Shown here piece after piece: positions 9,680 through 17,535 of a stretch of 64,000 nt of DNA. Under the pieces are notes generated by a model. The model worked only from the letters and a program-made list of their open reading frames with translations, ran no database searches and was not told the origin of the DNA. How positions within the stretch are numbered: the first letter of the stretch is position 1; each line of letters begins with the position of its first letter. The position numbers and the translations under genes were made by a program. This DNA is from Streptomyces sp. NBC_00249 (GTDB lineage: Bacteria > Actinomycetota > Actinomycetes > Streptomycetales > Streptomycetaceae), in contig NZ_JAPEMV010000007.1 of assembly GCF_026342355.1 (NCBI RefSeq), positions 1 through 64,000 of the forward strand. The letters are read 5' to 3'.

Positions 9680-10023
9680 AGGAGGCTCTTCAGGCGCAGC
9701 AGGTCGCGGAAGCCGGCCTCCAGCCGGACCCGGCCGGAGGCCCAGGCCTTGGCGAACTTCAGCTCGCCCGCGACCAGCGCGACCAGGTCGTCGCCGGTCA
9801 TCGCGAGCCGGATCTCGGCCTTGGTCCGGGGCGGGCCGGGGGTGACGGAGTCGACGGTGATCCGGCCGCCGTCGAGGCGGCCGGTGAAGGTCTCGTCGAG
9901 GTCGGTGACGTGACAGCTCAAGGAGCGGTCGAGGGCGGTCGCGCCGCGCACCTCGCCGTTCGCCCGGGTCAGGTTGTCGGAGAGTCGGTCGAGTGCTTCG
10001 CGGCACTCCTGGGTCGTAGCCAT
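9676..10023 (-). CDS. SCP2 sterol-carrier-like small protein
   Basis: A 115-residue soluble protein with the layout of an SCP2 lipid-binding domain: an N-terminal helix, a central strand pattern, then the LAMTGDDLVALVAGELKFAKA and GRVRLEAGFRDLLRLKSLL segments. Such stand-alone domains bind hydrophobic ligands; the ligand is unknown. The start is ATG at 10023, with an alternative GTG 9 nt further upstream; neither has a strong ribosome site. It converges on the ABC ATPase with overlapping stops and sits between the siderophore operon and the tlyA cluster. Confidence 0.75.
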   Translation of the reverse strand: MATTQECREALDRLSDNLTRANGEVRGATALDRSLSCHVTDLDETFTGRLDGGRITVDSVTPGPPRTKAEIRLAMTGDDLVALVAGELKFAKAWASGRVRLEAGFRDLLRLKSLL

Positions 10024-10076
10024 GGTGATCACGACCGTACCGCAGAGCCGCGCGTGGCCGCGGCCGCGCTTCGGGG

Positions 10077-10082
10077 TAGCGT
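10077..10082 (+). promoter_or_regulatory. Predicted -10 of a leaderless transcript (small protein-tlyA-nadK)
   Basis: TAGCGT ends 6 nt before the ATG at 10089, and no ribosome site is visible. This is likely the promoter for the small protein, tlyA and nadK run. Confidence 0.45.
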
Positions 10083-10088
10083 CGGGTC

Positions 10089-10385
10089 ATGACCGACGAA
10101 GTGTCCGGGAGCGTTCCGGACGTCCCCGAGGAGCCCCCGGCGCCGCTGGAGCGGGCCCCGGGGGCGCAGCCGCCCGAGCCGGCCGCGGCCGCGCCGCTGG
10201 GCCTCGTACGGACCCCCACCGGGCACGCCGGGGTCGACGCGCACCTGGAGCGGCTCGCGGACGCGGACCACCTGGCGGCGGACGGGCACGTCGAGGTGTA
10301 CGAGGATGTGCACAGGGGACTGCGCGAGGCGCTGAGCGCGCTGGACGCACCACCCGTCCCCGGACCTAACGAAAACAGGAGCTGA
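10089..10385 (+). CDS. Conserved small hypothetical protein upstream of tlyA
   Basis: A 98-residue acidic, Pro/Ala-rich protein. The N-terminal half is disordered; the C-terminal half has a short helical motif (GVDAHLERLADADHLAADGHVEVYEDVHRGLREAL split over residues about 47-82). No catalytic motif was recognised. It occupies the place of Rv1693 between the HAD phosphatase and TlyA in the conserved cluster, supporting a real gene. The stop is 7 nt before tlyA. The ATG start is supported by a leaderless -10 signal. Confidence 0.8.
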   Translation: MTDEVSGSVPDVPEEPPAPLERAPGAQPPEPAAAAPLGLVRTPTGHAGVDAHLERLADADHLAADGHVEVYEDVHRGLREALSALDAPPVPGPNENRS

Positions 10386-10392
10386 ACCGAAC

Positions 10393-11208
10393 GTGGCAGG
10401 AGTGGCACGCCGCCGCCTGGACGCCGAACTGGTACGCCGCAGCATGGCCCGCTCGCGCGAGCACGCGGCCCAGCTGATCGCCGCGGGCCGGGTGACCGTG
10501 GGCGGTGCTACCGCGACCAAGGCGGCCACCCAGGTCGAGACCAGCGCGGCCCTGGTTGTCCTCAAGGACGACAGCGACCCCGACTACGTCTCCCGGGGCG
10601 GCCACAAGCTGGCCGGCGCGCTCGCGGCCTTCCAGCCGCGGGGGCTGCGGGTCGAGGGCCGCCGGGCGCTGGACGCGGGCGCCTCGACCGGCGGGTTCAC
10701 CGACGTACTGCTGCGCGCGGGCGTGGCCCACGTCGTGGCCGTCGACGTCGGCTACGGGCAGCTGGCCTGGTCCCTGCAGAGCGACGACCGGGTCACGGTC
10801 AAGGACCGCACGAACGTGCGTGAACTGACGGTCGAGCTGATCGACGGCGTTCCGGCCGACCTGGTGGTCGGCGACCTGTCCTTCATCTCGATCGGGCTGG
10901 TGCTGCCGGCCCTGGTGCGGTGCACGGCGCCGGACGCCGACCTGGTGCTGATGGTGAAGCCCCAGTTCGAGGTGGGCAAGGACCGGCTCGGCAGCGGCGG
11001 CGTGGTGCGCAGCCCCGAGCTGCGGGCGGAGGCCGTCCGCGAGGTCGCGGCGCAGGCCTGGAAGCTGGGACTGGGCGTGCTCGGGGTCACGGCCAGTCCG
11101 CTGCCCGGGCCGTCGGGCAACGTCGAGTACTTTCTGTGGCTCAGGGCGGGGGCACCGGCACTCGACCCGGGGGATGTCGATCGTGCAGTGGCGGAGGGGC
11201 CGCAGTGA
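10393..11208 (+). CDS. tlyA: TlyA family rRNA (cytidine-2'-O)-methyltransferase
   Basis: A 271-residue protein with an N-terminal S4 RNA-binding domain (residues 1-60, ARRRLDAELVRRSMARSREHA) and an FtsJ-like SAM methyltransferase domain. Motif I is LDAGASTGGFTDVLLRAG and the catalytic stretch is MVKPQFEVGK. TlyA proteins methylate C1409 of 16S and C1920 of 23S rRNA; the latter corresponds to C287 of this window. The start is GTG, 7 nt after the small gene. The stop overlaps the NAD kinase start (GTGA). Confidence 0.92.
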   Translation: MAGVARRRLDAELVRRSMARSREHAAQLIAAGRVTVGGATATKAATQVETSAALVVLKDDSDPDYVSRGGHKLAGALAAFQPRGLRVEGRRALDAGASTGGFTDVLLRAGVAHVVAVDVGYGQLAWSLQSDDRVTVKDRTNVRELTVELIDGVPADLVVGDLSFISIGLVLPALVRCTAPDADLVLMVKPQFEVGKDRLGSGGVVRSPELRAEAVREVAAQAWKLGLGVLGVTASPLPGPSGNVEYFLWLRAGAPALDPGDVDRAVAEGPQ

Positions 11209-12185
11209 CAGATTCGTCAGCGTCAGAGTCAGCAGCAGCGTCAACAGGTCCGGCGGAGCCGGCGGGTTCGGGGATCCAGGGGGACCCGGCGGGGGTGCGC
11301 ACCGTCTTCCTGCTCGCGCACACCGGGCGGCCGGCGGCCATCCGCAGCGCCGAGCTGGTCGTCCTCGGCCTGCTGAGGTCCGGGATCGGGGTCCGGGTCC
11401 TGGAGCACGAGGCGGTGGACCTGCCGCTGCCGCCCGAGGTGGAACTGGTCGCCGAGTGCACCCCGAAGGTGCTCGACGGGTGCGAGCTGCTGATCGTGCT
11501 GGGCGGGGACGGGACCCTGCTGCGCGGGGCGGAGTTCGCGCGCGGTTCCGGGGTGCCGATGCTGGGCGTCAACCTGGGCCGGGTGGGGTTCCTCGCCGAG
11601 GCCGAGCGGGACGACCTGGACAAGGTCGTCGACCGGGTCGTGACGAAGGCGTACGAGGTCGAGGAGCGGATGACCCTCGACGTCCTCGTGCGGACCAACG
11701 GTGACGTGGTCCACGAGGACTGGGCGCTGAACGAGGCCGCCGTCCAGAAGGTGTCCCCGGAGCGGATGCTGGAGGTGGTCCTGGAGATCGACGGACGCCC
11801 GGTGTCCGGCTTCGGCTGCGACGGGATCGTCTGCGCGACGCCGACGGGCTCGACGGCGTACGCCTTCTCCGCGGGCGGGCCGGTGGTCTGGCCGGAGGTG
11901 GAGGCGCTGCTGATGGTGCCGATCAGCGCGCACGCGCTGTTCGCGAAGCCGCTGGTGACCTCCCCGGACTCGGTGCTGGCGGTCGAGGTGCAGACCGGCA
12001 CCCCGCACGGGGTGCTGTGGTGCGACGGGCGGCGGACGCTGGAGCTGCCCGCGGGCGCCCGGGTGGAGGTGCGGCGGGGTTCGGTGCCGGTGCGGCTCGC
12101 CCGGCTGCACCACGCTTCCTTCACGGACCGGCTCGTCGCGAAGTTCGCGCTGCCCGTGTCGGGGTGGCGCGGGGCGCCCCACTGA
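11205..12185 (+). CDS. nadK: NAD kinase
   Basis: A 326-residue ATP/polyphosphate NAD kinase making NADP. It shows the GGDGTLLRGA motif near residue 106, NLGRVGFLAE, and the NAD-site segment FGCDGIVCATPTGSTAYAFS. The first 35 residues are a disordered Ser/Ala-rich extension. The GTG overlaps the tlyA stop, indicating coupled translation. Cytoplasmic. Its order between tlyA and recN is conserved across actinobacteria. Confidence 0.95.
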   Translation: MTDSSASESAAASTGPAEPAGSGIQGDPAGVRTVFLLAHTGRPAAIRSAELVVLGLLRSGIGVRVLEHEAVDLPLPPEVELVAECTPKVLDGCELLIVLGGDGTLLRGAEFARGSGVPMLGVNLGRVGFLAEAERDDLDKVVDRVVTKAYEVEERMTLDVLVRTNGDVVHEDWALNEAAVQKVSPERMLEVVLEIDGRPVSGFGCDGIVCATPTGSTAYAFSAGGPVVWPEVEALLMVPISAHALFAKPLVTSPDSVLAVEVQTGTPHGVLWCDGRRTLELPAGARVEVRRGSVPVRLARLHHASFTDRLVAKFALPVSGWRGAPH

Positions 12186-12254
12186 GACCGTAATAGCACA
12201 TGCGTTCGTAGAACTCCGGCCGGGTGACGTCACATGGCACCCGGGAAACCTCGG

Positions 12255-12260
12255 TATCGT
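12255..12260 (+). promoter_or_regulatory. Predicted -10 of a leaderless recN transcript
   Basis: TATCGT ends 6 nt before the chosen recN GTG. No Shine-Dalgarno sequence is present. I saw no LexA-type GAACnnnnGTTC box immediately upstream. Confidence 0.5.
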
Positions 12261-12266
12261 CGTCCC

Positions 12267-14006
12267 GTGCTTGAGGAGATGCGGATACGGTCGCTCGGGG
12301 TCATCGACGACGCGGTGGTCGAGCTGTCGCCCGGTTTCACCGCGGTGACCGGTGAGACCGGCGCGGGCAAGACGATGGTCGTCACCAGCCTCGGCCTGCT
12401 GCTCGGCGGCCGCGCCGACCCCGCCCTGGTGCGGATCGGCGCCAAGGCGGCAGTGGTCGAGGGCCGCCTCGTCATGCCCCCGGACGCGCCCGCCGCGCTC
12501 CGGGCCGAGGAAGCCGGGGCCGAGCTCGACGACGGCGCCCTGCTGATCAGCCGGACGGTGTCCGCCGAAGGGCGCTCGCGCGCCCACGTCGGCGGCCGCT
12601 CCGTGCCCGTCGGGCTGCTCGCCGAACTCGCCGACGACCTCGTCGCCGTCCACGGGCAGACCGACCAGCAGGGCCTGCTGAGGCCCGCCCGGCAGCGCCA
12701 GGCCCTCGACCGGTACGCCGGGGACGCCGTCGCCGTCCCCCTGGAGAAGTACGCGGGCGCCTACCGGCGGCTGCGGGCCGTCGCCGTCGAACTGGACACG
12801 ATCACCACCCGGGCCCGGGAACGCGCCCAGGAGGCCGACCTGCTGCGCTTCGGACTCGACGAGATCGCCGCCGTCGAACCCCTGCCCGGCGAGGACACCG
12901 AACTGGCGGCCGAGGCCGAACGCCTCGGACACGCCGAATCACTGGCCTCGGCGGCGCAGGTCGCGCACGCCGCCCTCGCGGGCAACCCCGAGGACCCGGA
13001 AGGCGTCGACGCCAACACCCTCGTCGCCGGAGCCCACCGGGCCCTGGAATCCGTACGCTCCCACGACCCGGCCCTCGGCGCGCTCGCCGAACGGATCGGG
13101 GAACTCGGCATCCTGCTCGCCGACGTGGCCGGGGAACTCGCCGGCTACGCCGACGACCTCGACGCCGACCCGCTGCGGCTCGCCGCCGTGGAGGAACGGC
13201 GGGCCTCCCTCACCCAGCTCACCCGCAAGTACGGCACCGGCGAGAGCACCGTCGAATCCGTACTGGAATGGGCCCAGCAGGGATCCGCGCGGCTGCTGGA
13301 ACTCGACGGCGACGACGACCGCATCGCGGAGCTGACCGCCGAACGGGACGCCCTGCGCGCCGAACTCTCCGAGCTCGCACAGGCGCTGACGGACGCCCGG
13401 ACCGAGGCCGCGCAGCGCTTCGCCTCCGCCGTCACCGAGGAACTCGCCTCCCTGGCCATGCCGCACGCCCGCGTCACCTTCGACATCCGCCAGAACGAGG
13501 ACGCCGACGGGGTCGACGTCGGCGGCCGCCCCGTCGCCTACGGGCCCTCGGGCGCCGACGAGGTCGAACTGCTGCTGGCCCCGCACCCCGGCGCCCAGCC
13601 CCGGCCGATCGCCAAGGGCGCCTCCGGCGGTGAACTCTCCCGGGTCATGCTGGCGGTCGAGGTCGTCTTCGCCGGGTCCGACCCCGTGCCCACGTACCTC
13701 TTCGACGAGGTCGACGCGGGCGTCGGCGGCAAGGCCGCCGTCGAGGTCGGACGGCGCCTCGCCAAGCTCGCCAGGACCGCGCAGGTCGTCGTCGTCACCC
13801 ACCTGCCCCAGGTGGCGGCCTTCGCCGACCGGCAGCTGCTCGTCGAGAAGACCGTCGACGGCTCGGTCACCCGCTCCGGGGTGACCGTGCTGGAGGGCGA
13901 GGACCGGGTCCGCGAACTGTCGCGGATGCTGGCGGGCCAGGAGGACTCCCAGACCGCCCGGGCGCACGCCGAGGAACTCCTCGCGGCCGCCCGCGCCGAC
14001 GCCTGA
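12267..14006 (+). CDS. recN: DNA repair protein RecN
   Basis: A 579-residue SMC-like ATPase for double-strand-break repair. Walker A is GETGAGKTMV near residues 30-37. A coiled-coil middle spans about residues 170-370. The C-terminal half carries GASGGELSRVMLA and Walker B (YLFDEVDAGVGG), followed by VVTHLPQVAAFAD. The start is GTG at 12267 (LEEMRIRSLGVIDD is the conserved N-terminus), supported by a leaderless -10. The stop codon lies in an 18-nt tandem duplication. Confidence 0.95.
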   Translation: MLEEMRIRSLGVIDDAVVELSPGFTAVTGETGAGKTMVVTSLGLLLGGRADPALVRIGAKAAVVEGRLVMPPDAPAALRAEEAGAELDDGALLISRTVSAEGRSRAHVGGRSVPVGLLAELADDLVAVHGQTDQQGLLRPARQRQALDRYAGDAVAVPLEKYAGAYRRLRAVAVELDTITTRARERAQEADLLRFGLDEIAAVEPLPGEDTELAAEAERLGHAESLASAAQVAHAALAGNPEDPEGVDANTLVAGAHRALESVRSHDPALGALAERIGELGILLADVAGELAGYADDLDADPLRLAAVEERRASLTQLTRKYGTGESTVESVLEWAQQGSARLLELDGDDDRIAELTAERDALRAELSELAQALTDARTEAAQRFASAVTEELASLAMPHARVTFDIRQNEDADGVDVGGRPVAYGPSGADEVELLLAPHPGAQPRPIAKGASGGELSRVMLAVEVVFAGSDPVPTYLFDEVDAGVGGKAAVEVGRRLAKLARTAQVVVVTHLPQVAAFADRQLLVEKTVDGSVTRSGVTVLEGEDRVRELSRMLAGQEDSQTARAHAEELLAAARADA

Positions 14007-14027
14007 ACCCGCGCCGACGCCTGAACC
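13992..14027 (+). repeat. 18-nt perfect tandem duplication across the recN stop
   Basis: CGCGCCGACGCCTGAACC occurs twice in a row (13992-14009 and 14010-14027), duplicating the last codons and the TGA of recN. The first copy supplies the real stop, so the protein is unaffected. Confidence 0.9.
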
Positions 14028-14039
14028 CGCACGGCGGCC

Positions 14040-14070
14040 GGGGCCCGGGACGTACGCCGTCCCGGGCCCC
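14040..14070 (+). terminator. Hairpin terminator after recN
   Basis: A 13-bp GC-only stem (14040-14052 with 14058-14070) and a 5-nt loop, TACGC. There is no T tract, as is usual in Streptomyces. Confidence 0.7.
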
Positions 14071-14241
14071 CGCGGCGTCCGGACGCGGCGCCGGGGTGAC
14101 GCCGGGCTAGCCCGTGTGGGTGAGGCTGGGGGGCGGAGTGCGGTATCTCGTACGGGATCCGTACCCGTATGGTCCCGGAACGCGCGTGCGGACTGGCATC
14201 CTGGGCGACGTCCCTGACGCCTCACCCTGGAGCTTCGGCCC

Positions 14242-15366
14242 GTGAGCAGCTCCCCGGTTTCGGTCCCCGCCCCCGTACTCCCGTACGGGCGGCCCCCGCT
14301 GCGCACCGTCCAGGTCCTCGGCGGTGCGGGCGCGGGCAGCAGCGCACACGTGCGGTCCCTCGCCACCGGGCTCGCCGCACGGGGCGTACGGGTCACCGTG
14401 TGCGCCCCCGTCGCGGCCGAAGGGGAGTACGACTTCACCGGCGCCGGGGCCCGGTTCACCCCCGACGCGGTCAGCGCCCTGCGGGCCGCCTGCGCCGGCG
14501 CCGACCTGGTGCACGCGCACGGCGTACGGGCCGGACTGCGGGCCGCGCTGGCGCTGCGCGGACGGGGCCTCGGACGGCGGGTACCGCTCGTGGTGACCTG
14601 GCACGGCGGCGCCCCCGAACCGGCGGGCGCGCTCGGGCGGCTGAGCCGGCTGCTGGAGCGGCAGGTGGCGCGGGCCGCCGCCGTCGTCCTCGGCGCCTCC
14701 TCCGACCAGGTCGACCTGGCACGGCGGCGCGGGGCGCGGGACGCCCGGCTCGCCGCCCCCGCCGTGCCGCCGGCCGCGGAAGTCGCCGATGCCGGGAAGA
14801 CCCGGGCCGAACTGGGGGCGGTCGAACGGCCGTTGGTCGTCGCCGTCGGGAGCCTCGTCGCGCGGCGCGGGTACTCCGTCCTGCTCGACGCGGCGCGGGC
14901 CTGGCGGGTCATGGAACCGCTGCCCCTGCTGGTCATCGCGGGAGAGGGGCCGCTACGGCCCGAACTGGCGCGGCGCATCGAGGCCGAAGGCCTCCCGGTG
15001 CGGCTGCTCGGCCGCCGCCGGGACGCCGACCGGCTGCTGGCCGCGGCGGACGTGGCCGTACTGCCGAGCCGCTGGGAGGGCCGGTCGCTGCTCGCGCAGG
15101 AAGCCCTGCGGGCCGGGGTGGCACTGGTGGCCACGGAGGTCGGTGCGGTACCGGAACTGGTCGGCGACGCCGCCGTACTCGTCCCGTACGGGGACCCCGG
15201 GGCCCTCGCGGGCGCGGTGGCCGCGCTGCTGGAGGATCCCGCGCGACGGGCGGAGCTCGGCGAGGCGGGGCGGACCCAGGCCGCGACGTGGCCGTCGGAG
15301 GACGACACGGTGGCGCAGGTCCTCGCGGTGTACGACGAACTGATGGACCGCCTCCACCGCCGTTAG
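14242..15366 (+). CDS. GT4-type glycosyltransferase
   Basis: A 374-residue GT-B glycosyltransferase. The N-terminal acceptor domain starts VQVLGGAGAGSSAHVRSLATGLAARG. The C-terminal donor domain has AVGSLVARRGYSVLLDA and the GT4 signature LPSRWEGRSLLAQEALRAG followed by GAVPELVGDAA (EX7E-like). Donor and acceptor are unknown. Cytoplasmic or membrane-associated; no membrane helix is seen. The GTG start has a CTGGAG about 10 nt upstream. It lies downstream of recN, where M. tuberculosis has Rv1697 and Rv1698 instead. Confidence 0.85.
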   Translation: MSSSPVSVPAPVLPYGRPPLRTVQVLGGAGAGSSAHVRSLATGLAARGVRVTVCAPVAAEGEYDFTGAGARFTPDAVSALRAACAGADLVHAHGVRAGLRAALALRGRGLGRRVPLVVTWHGGAPEPAGALGRLSRLLERQVARAAAVVLGASSDQVDLARRRGARDARLAAPAVPPAAEVADAGKTRAELGAVERPLVVAVGSLVARRGYSVLLDAARAWRVMEPLPLLVIAGEGPLRPELARRIEAEGLPVRLLGRRRDADRLLAAADVAVLPSRWEGRSLLAQEALRAGVALVATEVGAVPELVGDAAVLVPYGDPGALAGAVAALLEDPARRAELGEAGRTQAATWPSEDDTVAQVLAVYDELMDRLHRR

Positions 15367-15454
15367 CCTGGCCGGCCGGTACCGAGGCCCCCACCCCCGG
15401 CACGACCGCCCGCCTGCGGGCCCGCTGCCGGGGACCAGCCCCCGGACCCCCCCG

Positions 15455-15690
15455 CGCCTCAATCGCCGGCGGGGCTGAAAGACCCTGGGGCTCCGCCCCC
15501 GGACCCCGCGCCTCAAACGCCGGCGGGGCTGGATGGATCCAGCCCCGCCGGCGTTTGAGGCGGGAACGGTGGAAGGGCGGGTAGGGGACCCCGCCCCGCG
15601 CAGCGGGCAACGGTCCGCAGACAACAGACGGGCAGCAGCCATCAGAACCGGCCCTGCCCCGCCACCGCCGGTCGGAGTCCGGCGCGTCGG
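15455..15690. repeat. Intergenic palindromic repeat element, copy A
   Basis: Fills most of the 341-nt gap 15367-15707. It holds one single-arm copy (15455-15477) and one complete palindrome (15509-15562, 26-nt arms with a 2-nt centre; arm core CGCCTCAAACGCCGGCGGGG). A tail of about 130 nt starting GGAACGGTGGAAGGGCGGGT closely matches the tail near 27182-27308. The hairpin may also terminate the glycosyltransferase and pucR transcripts. No open frame worth calling is present. Confidence 0.85.
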
Positions 15691-15707
15691 GAAATGGGTG
15701 CCGCGCG

Positions 15708-17330
15708 TCAAGAAGGAATCGCGTGGCGGCGGGCGCGGAGGGCGAGGCTCAGGGAGAGGACCGTTTCGGGGTCGTCGAGGTCGGTGCCGAGGAGTTCCGC
15801 GATGCGGGCCAGGCGGTTGTACAGGGTCTGGCGGTTCAGGTGCAGCTCGCGCGCGGTCTCCGCCTTGCGGCCCGCGTGGGCCAGGTACGTCTCCAGGGTC
15901 GGCAGGAGCGGCGGCCGCGAGGTGGTGTCGTGCGTGCGCAGCGCGCCGATCGCGCGGTCCACGAAGGCCGCCAGGTCGGGGTGCTCCCGTAGCCGCCACA
16001 GCAGCAGGTCGATGTCCAGGCGGCGCGCGTCGTACCAGGGCCGGGCCGGCAGGCCGTGGGCCGCGGTGGCGGTCTCGGCGGCGTGCCGCAGCCCCGCCGA
16101 CGCGGCCGCCCAGCTGCCGCAGACGCCGACGACGACGGCCGGCGGCGCCCCGGCCCGGTCCAGGCCGGCCCGTTCGACGCCCGCGCGCAGCGCGGCCGCG
16201 ACCCGGTCGGCGACGCCGGTGCGTTCGGAGTCGGCGCGCAGCGAGACCAGGAGCGGTACGCGACCCTCGACGGGGCGGACGCCGAGCAGTACGGGGACGC
16301 CGACCGAGGAGAGTTCCTCCAGGACGGCGCGGGCCAGCACGGCCCAGTTGCCGGAGGCCCCCAGGTCGGTGGAGAGCCGCATCACGATCGGCAGCAGCGG
16401 CCCGGCGCCGGGCCGGAAGCCCAGGACCCGTGCCTGCGCCGGGGCGTCCTCCGCGGAGATCCGGCCTTCGGCCAGGTCCGTCAGGAAGTCGCCCCGGCCG
16501 CGCGCGGCCAGTTCCTCTTCCTGCCGCGCCTGCATGAGGACCACGGCCAGTACTCCGGCGGTGCGTTCGGCCGCCATCCGGTGCACCGGCAGCAGCGGGG
16601 CGGAGACCCCGAGCAGGACGACGCGGGCCCGGACGGAGCCGGTGCCGTGGCCCCCGCCGGGTACGTCGACCACGACCGCGTTCCCGGAGGGTTCGGCGGG
16701 GCGCTGGCCGCGCAGGCCTTCCCACACCTGGAGGGGGTCGGCCGCGGCTTCGCCGGAGACGGGGCCGGCGGCGTACAGGAGCTGGCCGTCGGGGGTTTCC
16801 AGGAAGACGGGGTTGGCGGTGAAGTCGGCCAGGATGCGCAGCACCTGCGGGATCCCGCCGCCGCCCAGCAGGGCTTCCGTGCAGCGCCGGTGGACTTCCT
16901 CGGCGCGCTGGAGCAGCGCGTAGTGGTGGTTGACGATCTCGGTGTGGATCTCCTCCGTGACGGTCACGAAGGGGACTTCCCGGTGGAGCTGGACCAGGGG
17001 GAGTCCGGCGGCCCGCGCGGTCTCCACGATGGTCGCCGGGAGCCGGGTGAAGCGCGGGCCGAGCTCGACGACCAGCGCGGCGATGCCCCGGTCCGCGAGG
17101 CGGCGTACGAAGGCCCGCTGTTCGGCGGGCCGGGTGCCGAGGCCGAGGCCGGTGGTCAGGAGGAGTTCACCGCCCTTGAGCAGGGAGGCGATGTTCGGGA
17201 CCTCGCCCGCGTGCACCCAGCGGACGGTCCGTCCCAGCCGGTCGGCGCAGGCCACGACCTCCGGGAGTCCGCCGCGCAGTCCCGGCAGCTCCAGTGCCCG
17301 CTGAACCGTGATTCCGCCCTGGTTGTCCAT
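15708..17330 (-). CDS. PucR family transcriptional regulator
   Basis: A 540-residue regulator. It has an N-terminal PucR domain (ITVQRALELPGLRGGLPEVVAC, residues about 5-125), a central GGDEF-like/CdaR linker region, and a C-terminal PucR-type helix-turn-helix (TARELHLNRQTLYNRLARIAELLG split around residues 490-515). It is divergent from the permease and amine oxidase genes, so it probably controls that module in response to nitrogen compounds. The ATG at 17330 has no ribosome site but has TACCGT 7 nt upstream. Confidence 0.88.
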   Translation of the reverse strand: MDNQGGITVQRALELPGLRGGLPEVVACADRLGRTVRWVHAGEVPNIASLLKGGELLLTTGLGLGTRPAEQRAFVRRLADRGIAALVVELGPRFTRLPATIVETARAAGLPLVQLHREVPFVTVTEEIHTEIVNHHYALLQRAEEVHRRCTEALLGGGGIPQVLRILADFTANPVFLETPDGQLLYAAGPVSGEAAADPLQVWEGLRGQRPAEPSGNAVVVDVPGGGHGTGSVRARVVLLGVSAPLLPVHRMAAERTAGVLAVVLMQARQEEELAARGRGDFLTDLAEGRISAEDAPAQARVLGFRPGAGPLLPIVMRLSTDLGASGNWAVLARAVLEELSSVGVPVLLGVRPVEGRVPLLVSLRADSERTGVADRVAAALRAGVERAGLDRAGAPPAVVVGVCGSWAAASAGLRHAAETATAAHGLPARPWYDARRLDIDLLLWRLREHPDLAAFVDRAIGALRTHDTTSRPPLLPTLETYLAHAGRKAETARELHLNRQTLYNRLARIAELLGTDLDDPETVLSLSLALRARRHAIPS

Positions 17331-17337
17331 ATCGCGG

Positions 17338-17343
17338 ACGGTA
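17338..17343 (-). promoter_or_regulatory. Predicted -10 of a leaderless pucR-type gene
   Basis: TACCGT on the minus strand, 7 nt before the ATG. There is no Shine-Dalgarno sequence. Confidence 0.45.
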
Positions 17344-17436
17344 CCGGCAGCCTTGTTCCGCGCACATCACCGGGCGGTTACAAGCGGGCCGCTCCGCCTG
17401 TTCGGCCCGACAAGTCGTCGGCTCTGCAAGGAGATT

Positions 17437-17482
17437 ATCGGACCGCGTGCCGATTGTGGTGTGCGTCACCCGGGTCCAGAGT
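17437..17482 (+). promoter_or_regulatory. Predicted promoter and operator of the permease-amine oxidase operon
   Basis: An inverted repeat ATCGG-8nt-CCGAT (17437-17454) abuts a candidate -35 TTGTGG (17454-17459). A 17-nt spacer and a -10 CAGAGT (17477-17482) follow. A regulator bound to the palindrome would touch the -35 region. Assignment to the divergent PucR protein is inference. Confidence 0.4.
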
Positions 17483-17535
17483 GGCGGCCTCCGACAGGAA
17501 CCCCGACGGGAACCCCGACAGGAACAGAGGACGTC

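Noticed and set aside
12939..15308. Long minus-strand frame opposite recN and the glycosyltransferase
   Set aside because: Ser/Arg/Ala-rich shadow translation typical of high-GC DNA; the plus strand encodes recognised proteins.
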